Below are positions 25,971 to 33,677 of a DNA stretch of 64,000 bases, piece by piece. Position 1 is the stretch's first letter. Each line of letters opens with the position of its first letter. Made by a program: the position numbers and the translations under genes. Location of the stretch: assembly GCF_021190915.1 (NCBI RefSeq), contig NZ_JAIOAP010000019.1, positions 101,917-165,916 on the forward strand, given 5' to 3'. The notes beneath the pieces are model-generated. The model made no database searches. It saw nothing but the letters and a program-made list of their open reading frames with translations, and was not told where the DNA came from. The DNA comes from Cohnella silvisoli. Lineage in GTDB: Bacteria > Bacillota > Bacilli > Paenibacillales > Paenibacillaceae.

Positions 25971-27269
25971 ATGACGACCCCCAACGAGCCGGTCACTTTA
26001 AGACGGCTCTTCCTGTTTTTTATTCCTATGGGCATTTCGGTTCTATTAATCAATCTCTCGCATGTCATCATTAACGGAACGCTTGCCCGGTCCGACAATC
26101 CGGAGATCATCCTAGCTGGATACGCGCTTGGAATGAGCCTGTTGGTTGTCACGGAAAGACCAGCCGTACTATTGAGGCAGACATGTTCCGCGCTCGTAAG
26201 AGACCGCATTTCCTTCAGAGCAGTAAGGAGTGTTAGTTTTTACGTCTTCGGATCTGCTTTGGTATTCGGCGGGCTCGTCGCCTATACGCCGCTGGGCCAT
26301 TGGATATTCGGAGGGGCTTACGGCGCCGATCGCTTAGTTGAACGAGAGGCCGTTCATACTTTCTACGCGCTTATGTTTTTGTCGGTATTTTCCGGTCTGC
26401 GCTGCTTGTACCAAGGCATTATAATTTATAAAATGAGAACGCGTTGGCTAACGATCGGAATGATTTTCCGGCTAGCGGGCATGTTCCTCCTGTCCCAATA
26501 CTTTCTGCACGTAGGCGTCACTAGCGCGATGCAAGGTTCGATCATATTCGTGTTCGGAATGGTGATCGAAGCGTCTATCAGCTGGCTTGAAGCTACTAAG
26601 CTCCTAAAGGCCATGCCGGAAAAAATGGAAAATTGCGAGATCGTCAAGCCGAAACAAGTTCTCGGGTTTTACAATCCTTTGCTCTACTCCTCACTCATTG
26701 TCGTATGGATCTTGCCGATCATGAACGCGCTTCTAGGCACCACCGATAGAGGGACGCTAGCGATCGCTTCCTTCGCGGTTGCCGGGAGCCTGATGAATTT
26801 AATACTTGGGTTTTTTACTTATTTCCATCAAATTGCTTTGCTGTTCGTAAAATCGGATCCCGCCATTGTCCGCAAATTCACGCTAATGCTGGGATTTATT
26901 CCGCCGTTGCTTCTGCTGCTGATGGCCTTCACGCCGATCGGCTCTTGGATGTTCCTCCATGTGCTCGGCGTAAAAGACGAGCTGCTTCATGCCTGCATTC
27001 ACGCTTTACGGGGATTTTTCCCTTTCGTGCTCATTTTCCCTTGGCTGGACACCTTAAACGGAATAGTTATGGCACATGGGGAAACGAAGCTGATGTTCGG
27101 TTCGCAAATCGGCAATGCGATAGTGACGGCCATAACCATCGTTCTTCTCGTCCTGCTATTGCCGCATTGGAACGGCGTACTAGGCTCCTTCGCGCAATCC
27201 GCAGGTTTAATCGCGGAGCTGATTTCCCTTGTTTGGTTATTCCGACGCAATCATCGGTCAGTTAATTAA
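25971..27269 (+). CDS. MATE-like multidrug/flippase family membrane protein
   Basis: A 432-residue protein with about twelve hydrophobic helices, opening with VTLRRLFLFFIPMGISVLLI. The pattern of early GISVLLINLSHVIINGTLA followed by PAVLLRQTCSALVRD resembles MatE/polysaccharide-export-type proteins annotated as multi antimicrobial extrusion proteins in Paenibacillaceae. It probably acts as a cation-coupled exporter or a lipid-linked flippase; the sequence does not decide. ATG is six bases after AAGGAGA. The MFS gene begins 32 bases later, in one operon. Confidence 0.75.
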   Translation: MTTPNEPVTLRRLFLFFIPMGISVLLINLSHVIINGTLARSDNPEIILAGYALGMSLLVVTERPAVLLRQTCSALVRDRISFRAVRSVSFYVFGSALVFGGLVAYTPLGHWIFGGAYGADRLVEREAVHTFYALMFLSVFSGLRCLYQGIIIYKMRTRWLTIGMIFRLAGMFLLSQYFLHVGVTSAMQGSIIFVFGMVIEASISWLEATKLLKAMPEKMENCEIVKPKQVLGFYNPLLYSSLIVVWILPIMNALLGTTDRGTLAIASFAVAGSLMNLILGFFTYFHQIALLFVKSDPAIVRKFTLMLGFIPPLLLLLMAFTPIGSWMFLHVLGVKDELLHACIHALRGFFPFVLIFPWLDTLNGIVMAHGETKLMFGSQIGNAIVTAITIVLLVLLLPHWNGVLGSFAQSAGLIAELISLVWLFRRNHRSVN

Positions 27270-27301
27270 CAGGCCGGCATTCAGAATGGAGATTACCGCA
27301 T

Positions 27302-28465
27302 ATGAAACAATCTCAATTGTTGCAGGGACAGCTTACTATCCTAAGAATGATGCAATTCACCAACTATGCAACAATGGTACTGTTGATTACTTATTTTCCC
27401 TTATATTTCGAAAGCATTGGGTTTACGAAATTGCAGATCGGCGCCATCTATTCCGTAGGTCCCTTCCTCTCGATCGCCTCGAATTTGGCCGTAGGCATTC
27501 TGAGCGACAGAACCAAGAGCTTACGCCGTATTCTCAGCCTGCTCTATTGCGTCCAGATCTTAGCGCTCGCTTTGCTGTTGCCGCAAAAAGAATTCGCCAT
27601 CATGGCCGGAATCATGGCATTGTTCTACTTGTTCCAGACGCCAGTCAACTCTATGTTAGACAGCGTATCTTTGCTCGCGGCGGATCAAATGAAAATCAGC
27701 TTCCCGGCTATCCGGATGTTCGGCTCTCTCGGATATGCGGTTTGCGCCGTTATTTTCGGATATTTGCTGAAGGTTTACGGTTCAAACTTGACGATCACGC
27801 TCGCGCTCTGCGCTATCGGAATGTCGCTTATCTTCTCCTTCTTAATCAAAGACTTCCAGGCAACGTTGAAAAAATTCGAATTCGGCGGTTTATGGATTCT
27901 GCTTCGCAAAAGCGAAACCGTCATCTTCTTCGCGCTCATTATGGTCGTCTCGGTCGGACACCGGATGAATGAAGGCTTCCTCTCGATCGCCATGCGGGAA
28001 ATTGGAGCGGACGACTCCACGATCGGTTACGCATCGCTCGCGTCGGCCATAAGCGAAATCCCGATGTTTTTCTTACTTGCCAAGTATGGTCATCGTTTCC
28101 GCGAATTGCCCCTGCTAGCGATTGCTAGCTTTATGTACGTAATCCGTTTGGGATTGCTCAGTCTCGCCACCGAGCCTTGGATGATGGTTGCATTGCAGAC
28201 GATGCACGCCATAACGTTCGCGATTTTCTATATTACGGCATTGCGGAGCTTGCAAGCTTTGATTCCCGATGAGTACCGGTCGTCCGGGCAAGCCGTATTC
28301 GCCGTCGTCTGGTCCGGTATTGCCGGCTTAATCGCCGGAACGCTTGGAGGGTGGCTTTACGACGCCCTAGGGCTTGCTACCGTATTCCGCTTCGGCGCTA
28401 TTTTCGCATTAGTCGGTGCCTGCGGCTTCTTGTTCGTTCATCTACGCCGTGATCAGGCCGCTTAA
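27302..28465 (+). CDS. MFS transporter of the sugar-permease/PPP family
   Basis: A 387-residue 12-helix transporter. Motif A-like loop: ILSDRTKSLRRILS between helices 2 and 3; the compact size and FYITALRSLQALIPDEYRSS late region resemble MFS_1/YcaD-PPP-1-like members. Encoded directly after the MATE-like gene, so the two exporters are co-regulated. ATG (27302) follows a weak GGAG site. The gene ends 37 bases before a repeat element, which may carry the 3' end of its mRNA. Substrate unknown. Confidence 0.85.
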   Translation: MKQSQLLQGQLTILRMMQFTNYATMVLLITYFPLYFESIGFTKLQIGAIYSVGPFLSIASNLAVGILSDRTKSLRRILSLLYCVQILALALLLPQKEFAIMAGIMALFYLFQTPVNSMLDSVSLLAADQMKISFPAIRMFGSLGYAVCAVIFGYLLKVYGSNLTITLALCAIGMSLIFSFLIKDFQATLKKFEFGGLWILLRKSETVIFFALIMVVSVGHRMNEGFLSIAMREIGADDSTIGYASLASAISEIPMFFLLAKYGHRFRELPLLAIASFMYVIRLGLLSLATEPWMMVALQTMHAITFAIFYITALRSLQALIPDEYRSSGQAVFAVVWSGIAGLIAGTLGGWLYDALGLATVFRFGAIFALVGACGFLFVHLRRDQAA

Positions 28466-28502
28466 ATCTCACTTTTATCGAAAATCATGCTCAAAACGAA
28501 AA

Positions 28503-28776
28503 GGCTGTGTTCCGTGCAATTGTTGCTTAGGTGGGTATGGCAGAGGAATTAATCGATTATTTCGAGCAACTCCCTGCAATTTGGTCTTTCCTAGAGGAAT
28601 TAATCGATTATTTCGAGTAACTCCCTGAAATTGGGCCATTTCCAGAGGAATTAGTCGATTATTTCGAGTAACTCCCTGCAATTGGGCCATTTCCAGAGGA
28701 ATTAATCGATTATTTCGAGCAACTCCCTGCAATTCAAACGCTGACCTTCTAAGCAACAATTATCTGGAACTCAGCC
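28503..28776. mobile_element. 274-bp MITE-like element with internal 51-bp repeats
   Basis: Terminal inverted repeats of 28 bp: 28503-28530 and 28749-28776, matching at 23 positions (GGCTG, GTTCC and AATTGTTGCTTAG blocks exact). Both ends are flanked by AACGAAAA (28495-28502 and 28777-28784), like an 8-bp target duplication. Inside are 3.8 tandem copies of a 51-bp unit starting AGAGGAATTAATCGATTATT (28542, 28593, 28644, 28695). The unit has no stop in one minus-strand frame and would encode 17-residue repeats (LQGVTRNNRLIPLEMAQ), but no ribosome site was seen. No transposase is encoded, so movement would need help in trans. Confidence 0.7.
28542..28734. repeat. 51-bp tandem repeat, four copies
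   Basis: Copies at 28542-28592, 28593-28643, 28644-28694 and 28695-28734 (last truncated). Copies 2 and 3 differ at two positions; copy 1 differs mainly in its last ten bases. Each contains the palindrome TAATCGATTA (TAGTCGATTA in copy 3). The period is a multiple of three. Confidence 0.95.
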
Positions 28777-28784
28777 AACGAAAA

Positions 28785-29109
28785 AGTGTTGGTGCAGGAG
28801 GTTTGAACTGTGACCCTATTCGTCAATTGCTGATTTCTTGAGCAGATTGTGGGCAAGCGAAAGCCACCCGACTTCTAAGCTTACCTTTGGCAAGCCGCGA
28901 AGCAGAAAACGCAGGGATTCTCGGTTATTCTTTATTTGTCCGAATACACTTCCGGCTCAATCATTCGCCGAACGGAAAGGGCGTATCCTTCTTCACTTCG
29001 GAGCTTATCCCTAGACTGTTTCTTCAGACGCATGTACTTCAGACTTACCTTCACTTCTCTATTTCCTTCTGCTTTTGTACAGGAAGGTTTTAATGGGCTT
29101 ATTTTACTT
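28785..29109. other. Intergenic stretch without recognised features
   Basis: Between the two repeat elements. It has short open frames on both strands but none with a ribosome site or a recognisable product. Fragments such as TTTGGCAAGCCGCGAAGC look like decayed sequence. I see no promoter or stable hairpin here. Confidence 0.5.
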
Positions 29110-29127
29110 TAATCGATAAAAAAAAGA

Positions 29128-29311
29128 GGGGGTGTATCTCCTGTAGGAGCGACAGCGTTTGCCTTTGGAATCGTGAAATCTCCTTGTTACGAGTTTACCT
29201 ATTCAGATTTCACGATTCCGACCCGGGGTCCCCGCAAAGTAATCGGAATTGGCTACAAAGCTTATCTTCACTTTGCGGGGTGGAGCAGCAACCGGAAGGA
29301 GATACACCCCC
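29128..29311. repeat. Cloverleaf-like inverted repeat element
   Basis: An outer perfect 15-bp stem, GGGGGTGTATCTCCT (29128-29142) with AGGAGATACACCCCC (29297-29311), encloses two perfect hairpins: GGAATCGTGAAATCT/AGATTTCACGATTCC (29167-29181, 29205-29219) and CCCCGCAAAGT/ACTTTGCGGGG (29230-29240, 29270-29280). TAATCGATA occurs on both sides (29110-29118, 29332-29340). The segment GTAGGAGCGACAGCGTTTGC looks familiar from dispersed intergenic repeats of Paenibacillaceae. A non-autonomous mobile element or a structured RNA are both possible. Confidence 0.7.
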
Positions 29312-29338
29312 GCAAAAACCATAATCGATAGAAACAGT

Positions 29339-29380
29339 AAAGAAGCTGCCCATCAGCTTCACTTATGGGACAGCCTCTTT
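29339..29380 (-). terminator. Terminator of the CNNM gene
   Basis: Imperfect stem of AAAGAAGCTGCCCAT with ATGGGACAGCCTCTTT, five bases past the stop of the gene at 29386. Part of a recurring terminator type also seen at 13576. Confidence 0.65.
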
Positions 29381-29385
29381 ATTCT

Positions 29386-30723
29386 TTAACCAGTTTCTGC
29401 TTGCGGCTCCCACTGCGTTTCATCCGACCGGGTAACGGTTATCCGGGAAATCCGCATATGGTCCGTTTCTTCGATCGTAAAGCGAAATCCTTCATCCGAT
29501 AACACGAATTGACTTTTCTTCGGCGGATTCTCGATCTGAGAGTAAATCCAGCCGCCGATCGTATCGTAATCATCCGTTGAGATAGCAAGACCGAAAAAGC
29601 TGTTAACCTCTTCGATAAGCATCATACCGTTAATTGAATAGGTGTTCTCATCCTGCTTCTCGACATCCGGACGTTCCTCGTCGAATTCGTCTTGAATTTC
29701 TCCGACGATTTCTTCCATGATATCCTCAAGCGTAACCAATCCTGATGTTCCGCCGTATTCGTCGATCAGGATCGCGATTTGCGACTTCCTCTTCTGCATG
29801 AGCTTAAGCAGCGTGCTGATCGGCATACTCTCCGGCACCGTTGTCATCGGACGCATGACTTCACGAATATCCAGGATAGAATTGTCGGATACTTTCAACA
29901 AGTCCTTGATATGAACAAATCCTATGATATTGTCTTTATCCTTCTCGCAAACGGGGTACCTGGTATGCATTTCGCGAAGCGCGATCGCCTTATTCTCCTC
30001 GAACGACAGATTGCCGTATAGAACGCTCATCTCCGTTCGCGGGATCATAATTTCCCTTGCATTCGTTTCCGCAAATTCGAAAATATTGTCCATAAGCGTC
30101 AACTCGGTCTTATCGATGAGCCCGCTCTTATGGCTTTCCTTCACCAATATCCGGATTTCTTCTTCGGTGTGCGCCGATGAAGATACTTCCGACGTATCGA
30201 TGCCGAAAGGCTTAAGCAATAAACCCGCTGTACCGTTCAACAGCCAGATGAAAGGACTCATGATTTTACGGAAGAAAATAAGCGGTCTTGCCGTTAGCAG
30301 CGTAACTGTCTCGGCTTTGCGAATCGCGACCGATTTGGGCGCCAATTCTCCCAGGACGATATGAAGCACCGTAATGAAAGAAAAACCGATAACGAACGAT
30401 AACGGATGAATCCAACTATCGCTGAAGTTCAATGAAGCGAACGCAGGCTCGAGCATTCTGGCGATTGCCGGTTCCCCGATCCAACCAAGACCAAGAGAAG
30501 CCAGCGTAATTCCGAGCTGACAGGCAGACAAATAGGCATCGAGATGGTCCATCAGATGGGAAGCGACTTTCGCTCGCTTGTGCCCTTCCTGTACCAATGC
30601 ATCGATTCTTGAGCCGCGTACTTTGACCATAGCGAATTCCGCGGCCACGAAGAAGCCGTTCAGAAATACAAGAATAAAAATGAGAATCAGGTCCACGCTT
30701 AACGGAAAGGGGTCAGGGTCCAA
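29386..30723 (-). CDS. CNNM/CorC family protein (DUF21, CBS pair, CorC_HlyC)
   Basis: About 445 residues: a DUF21 membrane domain with four helices (starting LILIFILVFLNGFFVAAEFA), a CBS pair (IMIPRTEMSVLYGNL; VPESMPISTLLKLMQKRKSQ), and a C-terminal CorC_HlyC domain (EVNSFFGLAISTDDYDTIGG). Called hemolysin-like, but the family mainly handles Mg2+ export or resistance (MpfA, YhdP types). The start is uncertain: a strong AAAGGAGG at 30761-30768 has no start codon at proper distance. I place it at TTG 30723, next to the first helix; GTG 30762 or 30813 are alternatives. Confidence 0.85.
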   Translation of the reverse strand: MDPDPFPLSVDLILIFILVFLNGFFVAAEFAMVKVRGSRIDALVQEGHKRAKVASHLMDHLDAYLSACQLGITLASLGLGWIGEPAIARMLEPAFASLNFSDSWIHPLSFVIGFSFITVLHIVLGELAPKSVAIRKAETVTLLTARPLIFFRKIMSPFIWLLNGTAGLLLKPFGIDTSEVSSSAHTEEEIRILVKESHKSGLIDKTELTLMDNIFEFAETNAREIMIPRTEMSVLYGNLSFEENKAIALREMHTRYPVCEKDKDNIIGFVHIKDLLKVSDNSILDIREVMRPMTTVPESMPISTLLKLMQKRKSQIAILIDEYGGTSGLVTLEDIMEEIVGEIQDEFDEERPDVEKQDENTYSINGMMLIEEVNSFFGLAISTDDYDTIGGWIYSQIENPPKKSQFVLSDEGFRFTIEETDHMRISRITVTRSDETQWEPQAETG

Positions 30724-30987
30724 ATAATCCCTATCCTCATCAATCTGAGAGGATAGGTACACCTCCTTTATTTTATAAAAATATATCATATACAAAGAAA
30801 TCTTATTTCGCACAAACGCTTTTCTATAGCTTAGACGGTTTGGGGCAGTCCGTCAAACGACGTATGACCCCGTAATTCGCCGTAGTACCCATCTCTATTC
30901 GCTTGAGCCTGCCACCTATGCCGATTTTTCGATCAAAAAGGCTGGAAATAACCGATTCCAACGATTTAAGTGCTCCGAACGGTACGA

Positions 30988-32301
30988 TTATTTCTTTTTG
31001 GCCCTGCGTTTGAGTTGGTTTTGTCTGATTTTATCTTCCATTCCCTGCTCCGTTGCTTCATAGAACGATTCGCCTTCCAGCTTGTCCGGTAAATAATTCT
31101 GCTCCACGTAATGCCCCGGATAATCGTGAGGGTAACGGTAACCGACATGGCCAAGCTTCTTGGCGCCGCTGTAATGTCCATCCCTTAAGTGCATCGGTAC
31201 TTCGGCGGATTTGCTCGTCTCGAACGACTGCATGATTTTACCGATGGTAACGGCAATCGCATTGGATTTAGGACTTTCCACTGCGAACAGGATCGCTTGC
31301 GAAACAATGTATTTGGACTCCGGCCAGCCGATCCGGTGATACGCCTCCATCGCACTTACGGCCTGGACCATGGCCTGCGGGTTGGCGAGGCCGATATCTT
31401 CGCTGCAAGCGACCGTTAATCGGCGGAGAAATACCATCGGATCCATCCCAAGCTTCTCTACCGCATATAAAAACCAATAGAGCGCAGCGTCGCTCGAACC
31501 TCTAATGCTCTTGTGAAATGCCGACAGCACGTCATACTGCGTCGATTCATCCGCGATCACCGTCGGCTGGCGGATGGACTCCTCCGCGACCTCCATGGTG
31601 ATACGGACGGTGCCGTCCAGTTCCGATGGCGTCGTAACCGCTGCGAGCTCAAGTGCCGTCAGCGCACGGCGAATATCACCGTTGGCCATAGAAGCGATAT
31701 GCTCCAAAGCCGACTCTTCGGCGGATAGCTTCATAAAACCGAGTCCTTTGGAGGAATCGGCCAGCGCCCGGCGCATGGCGATCATGGAATGCTCCTTCGT
31801 AAGCGGCTCTAGCCGGAAAAGCGTCGAGCGGGACAATAAGGCCCCGTTTACGGAGTGGAACGGATTTTCCGTCGTTGCCCCGATGAATATAATAATCCCG
31901 CGCTCAACGGCGGGAAGTAGAGCATCTTGGCGAGCGCTGTTAAACCGGTGTACTTCGTCCAGAAAAAGGATCGTTTTGCGGCCGTACAGGCTTTTATTGT
32001 TTTCCGCCTGCTCAATGACCTCGCGCACGTCTTTGACCGACGCGTCAACCGCATTTAATCGAACGAAATCTCCTTTGGTTTGCTTGGAGATGATATGGGC
32101 TAAAGTCGTTTTGCCGCATCCCGGCGGTCCGAACAACAAAATGGAAGAAACAACGTCCCCTTCAATTGCCCGCCGCAGCAGCTTTCCCTGACCGATGAGA
32201 TGCTCCTGGCCGATATATTGTTCCAGCGTCTCGGGCCGCATCCGATCTGCGAGCAGCCGTGCCTGCGGCTCCGATTCCGCGCGGAAGCTGAATAAATCCA
32301 T
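30988..32301 (-). CDS. rarA: Replication-associated recombination protein RarA (MgsA)
   Basis: A 437-residue clamp-loader-like AAA+ ATPase that acts at stalled replication forks. Walker A GPPGCGKTTLA near residue 59, Walker B ILFLDEVHRF, sensor 1 GATTENP, arginine-finger region SRSTLFRLEP, and the C-terminal MgsA tetramerisation domain (VEKLGMDPMVFLRRL; LRDGHYSGAKKLGHVGY). The C-terminus is basic (LKRRAKKK). In B. subtilis it is yrvN, next to tcdA and cymR; here a spore coat module separates it from tcdA and no cymR follows. Confidence 0.95.
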   Translation of the reverse strand: MDLFSFRAESEPQARLLADRMRPETLEQYIGQEHLIGQGKLLRRAIEGDVVSSILLFGPPGCGKTTLAHIISKQTKGDFVRLNAVDASVKDVREVIEQAENNKSLYGRKTILFLDEVHRFNSARQDALLPAVERGIIIFIGATTENPFHSVNGALLSRSTLFRLEPLTKEHSMIAMRRALADSSKGLGFMKLSAEESALEHIASMANGDIRRALTALELAAVTTPSELDGTVRITMEVAEESIRQPTVIADESTQYDVLSAFHKSIRGSSDAALYWFLYAVEKLGMDPMVFLRRLTVACSEDIGLANPQAMVQAVSAMEAYHRIGWPESKYIVSQAILFAVESPKSNAIAVTIGKIMQSFETSKSAEVPMHLRDGHYSGAKKLGHVGYRYPHDYPGHYVEQNYLPDKLEGESFYEATEQGMEDKIRQNQLKRRAKKK

Positions 32302-32389
32302 GTCTTTCCCCGCCCTTCTTCTCCTCCTATCATAGCAGAAAGACTGGCAAACAGGAAGATTATAAGAACTGGCGTTCGGTTTGTGAACA

Positions 32390-33445
32390 TTATAGATTTT
32401 GCAGTTCGGCGCTTACAATCGCTCTTCGTTCCCGAATATATTGGCGGATTACGCTAGGTTCGACCAGAAATTCGCCATAGGAAAATCTGCGAGTTGTATC
32501 CTCCCTTAGCTCAGGGGCAACTTGGCTAATCATTCTTTCCACTAGGGGCATTAATCTGTTTTCCGTAAAAGGACCGTTCAATGCATTCCGCAAAATGGTT
32601 TCGTATTGATTGCGGAAGGATGAGAATTGTAGCATCCTGCGCGTTAAAAAATTATAACCGGAAACGGAAACCAAGTTACTGTCCACAAGCTTACCATAGC
32701 AATTACGGCCCCACGTGCCTTCGTAGTCCCAAGGAATCATCCGAAGCTTGCCAGTTTGCCTGCTTCGATAAATCGCGTAATTTTGCTCAAACCCGTCATA
32801 GTTTCCGGTTAAAACTGCCCCAGCCAGCCAACTCAGATAATTATTAACGTCCAATCGCGACATGATAAAGGCTTCAGCCTGTGCTCCCTTGCGAACGTTT
32901 AACCCATAAATAAACGACTTCAATTTAGTTTTCTCGGATGAAAGGCCAAACCGGTATTCGTACCCCGCTAGAAGCGATGACTTCAGACGGCTCGTATCCG
33001 GTGCGTTAAGGCCGAAATCCGCCCGATTGTTCACTGCATAGAACAAAGAGGATGCTCCGATCTTTCTTCTGCGGAAAAACAACCTTTCCACGCCTTCTAT
33101 TTCGAGGTAAGTCCCCAGCGATTGCCCATTGATCATAAGTTGTACATGTTTTGTTCTTGGCGCGGGCACGCCGATCATCGGAAAGAAAGCAAACGAAAGC
33201 GCGTTTCGAATGATCGAAGGATCGTCAAACTCGGCGTTATAATGAAAGGCTTGGTTTTTACGAACGACCTCATAGGAACGTTTGGGGTAACCTCGGGTAT
33301 GTCCGCCCCGATAGCGAACCAACACAGAGACGGTTCGGCCATTGGTAGTCATCTTGGCCGGAACATAAAGATCATTCCAAAGGTTTTTCTCCAACTTCCG
33401 GCTAGCCGATTCGCTAATCCGTAATGCTCTGATCGACAGAGGCAT
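32390..33445 (-). CDS. cotH: CotH-family spore coat protein kinase
   Basis: A 351-residue CotH-domain protein. CotH of B. subtilis is an atypical kinase that phosphorylates serines in the coat proteins CotG and CotB. Visible: RYRGGHTRGYPKRSYEV near the N-terminus (ATP-site Lys/Arg region), EGVERLFFRRR, NYDGFEQNYAIYR with the catalytic-type Asp, and IPWDYEGTWGR with the metal-binding Asp. The start at 33445 follows GGCGGT by seven bases. Downstream genes on both strands encode a Ser/His-rich repeat protein and a CotB-like protein, the expected substrates. Confidence 0.85.
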   Translation of the reverse strand: MPLSIRALRISESASRKLEKNLWNDLYVPAKMTTNGRTVSVLVRYRGGHTRGYPKRSYEVVRKNQAFHYNAEFDDPSIIRNALSFAFFPMIGVPAPRTKHVQLMINGQSLGTYLEIEGVERLFFRRRKIGASSLFYAVNNRADFGLNAPDTSRLKSSLLAGYEYRFGLSSEKTKLKSFIYGLNVRKGAQAEAFIMSRLDVNNYLSWLAGAVLTGNYDGFEQNYAIYRSRQTGKLRMIPWDYEGTWGRNCYGKLVDSNLVSVSGYNFLTRRMLQFSSFRNQYETILRNALNGPFTENRLMPLVERMISQVAPELREDTTRRFSYGEFLVEPSVIRQYIRERRAIVSAELQNL

Positions 33446-33550
33446 TAGATTACCGCCTTTCCTCATGAAGCGTCGATTCATCAGAATCAGCGTATGACTC
33501 CCCGCTATCGGGGAAACGGCATTCGTCTAGGGGACTCAGACAAAAAAGAA

Positions 33551-33587
33551 GCTTTCCTCCAAGCAGCTTAACTGCTTCTGGAAAAGC
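33551..33587 (-). terminator. Terminator of the CotG-like gene
   Basis: GCTTTTCCAGAAGCAG pairs with CTGCTTGGAGGAAAGC on the minus strand, followed by TTCTTTTTTG. It starts 12 bases past the second stop codon of the CotG-like frame (33600), but 87 bases past the first (33675). Confidence 0.8.
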
Positions 33588-33599
33588 CTCGTCTCACTC

Positions 33600-33677
33600 T
33601 TATTTCCTTGAGCAATTTCTGCCTCTCTTGCTTCTGCAGTTGCACCTTCTTTTACAACAGCGTCCTCTTTTCCCTCA
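33600..33677 (-). other. In-frame TGA and Cys/Arg-rich continuation of the CotG-like frame
   Basis: The CotG-like frame stops at TGA (33677-33675). In the same frame 24 further codons encode GKRGRCCKRRCNCRSKRGRN followed by CSRK and then TAA (33602-33600), just before the terminator. The composition mirrors the Cys/Arg-rich N-terminus (HCRPKRYHRKCKCRRP). This suggests a full product of about 184 residues and either a recent nonsense mutation, UGA read-through, or a sequencing error (CGA to TGA). Confidence 0.65.

Noticed and set aside
28416..28628. Plus-strand 70-codon frame overlapping the MFS 3' end and repeats
   Set aside because: It is carried by the repeats, with no ribosome site and an internal overlap with the MFS gene.
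28542..28734. Four regularly spaced repeats that could be read as a CRISPR array
   Set aside because: The units are contiguous 51-bp copies with no unique spacers, and no cas genes are present.
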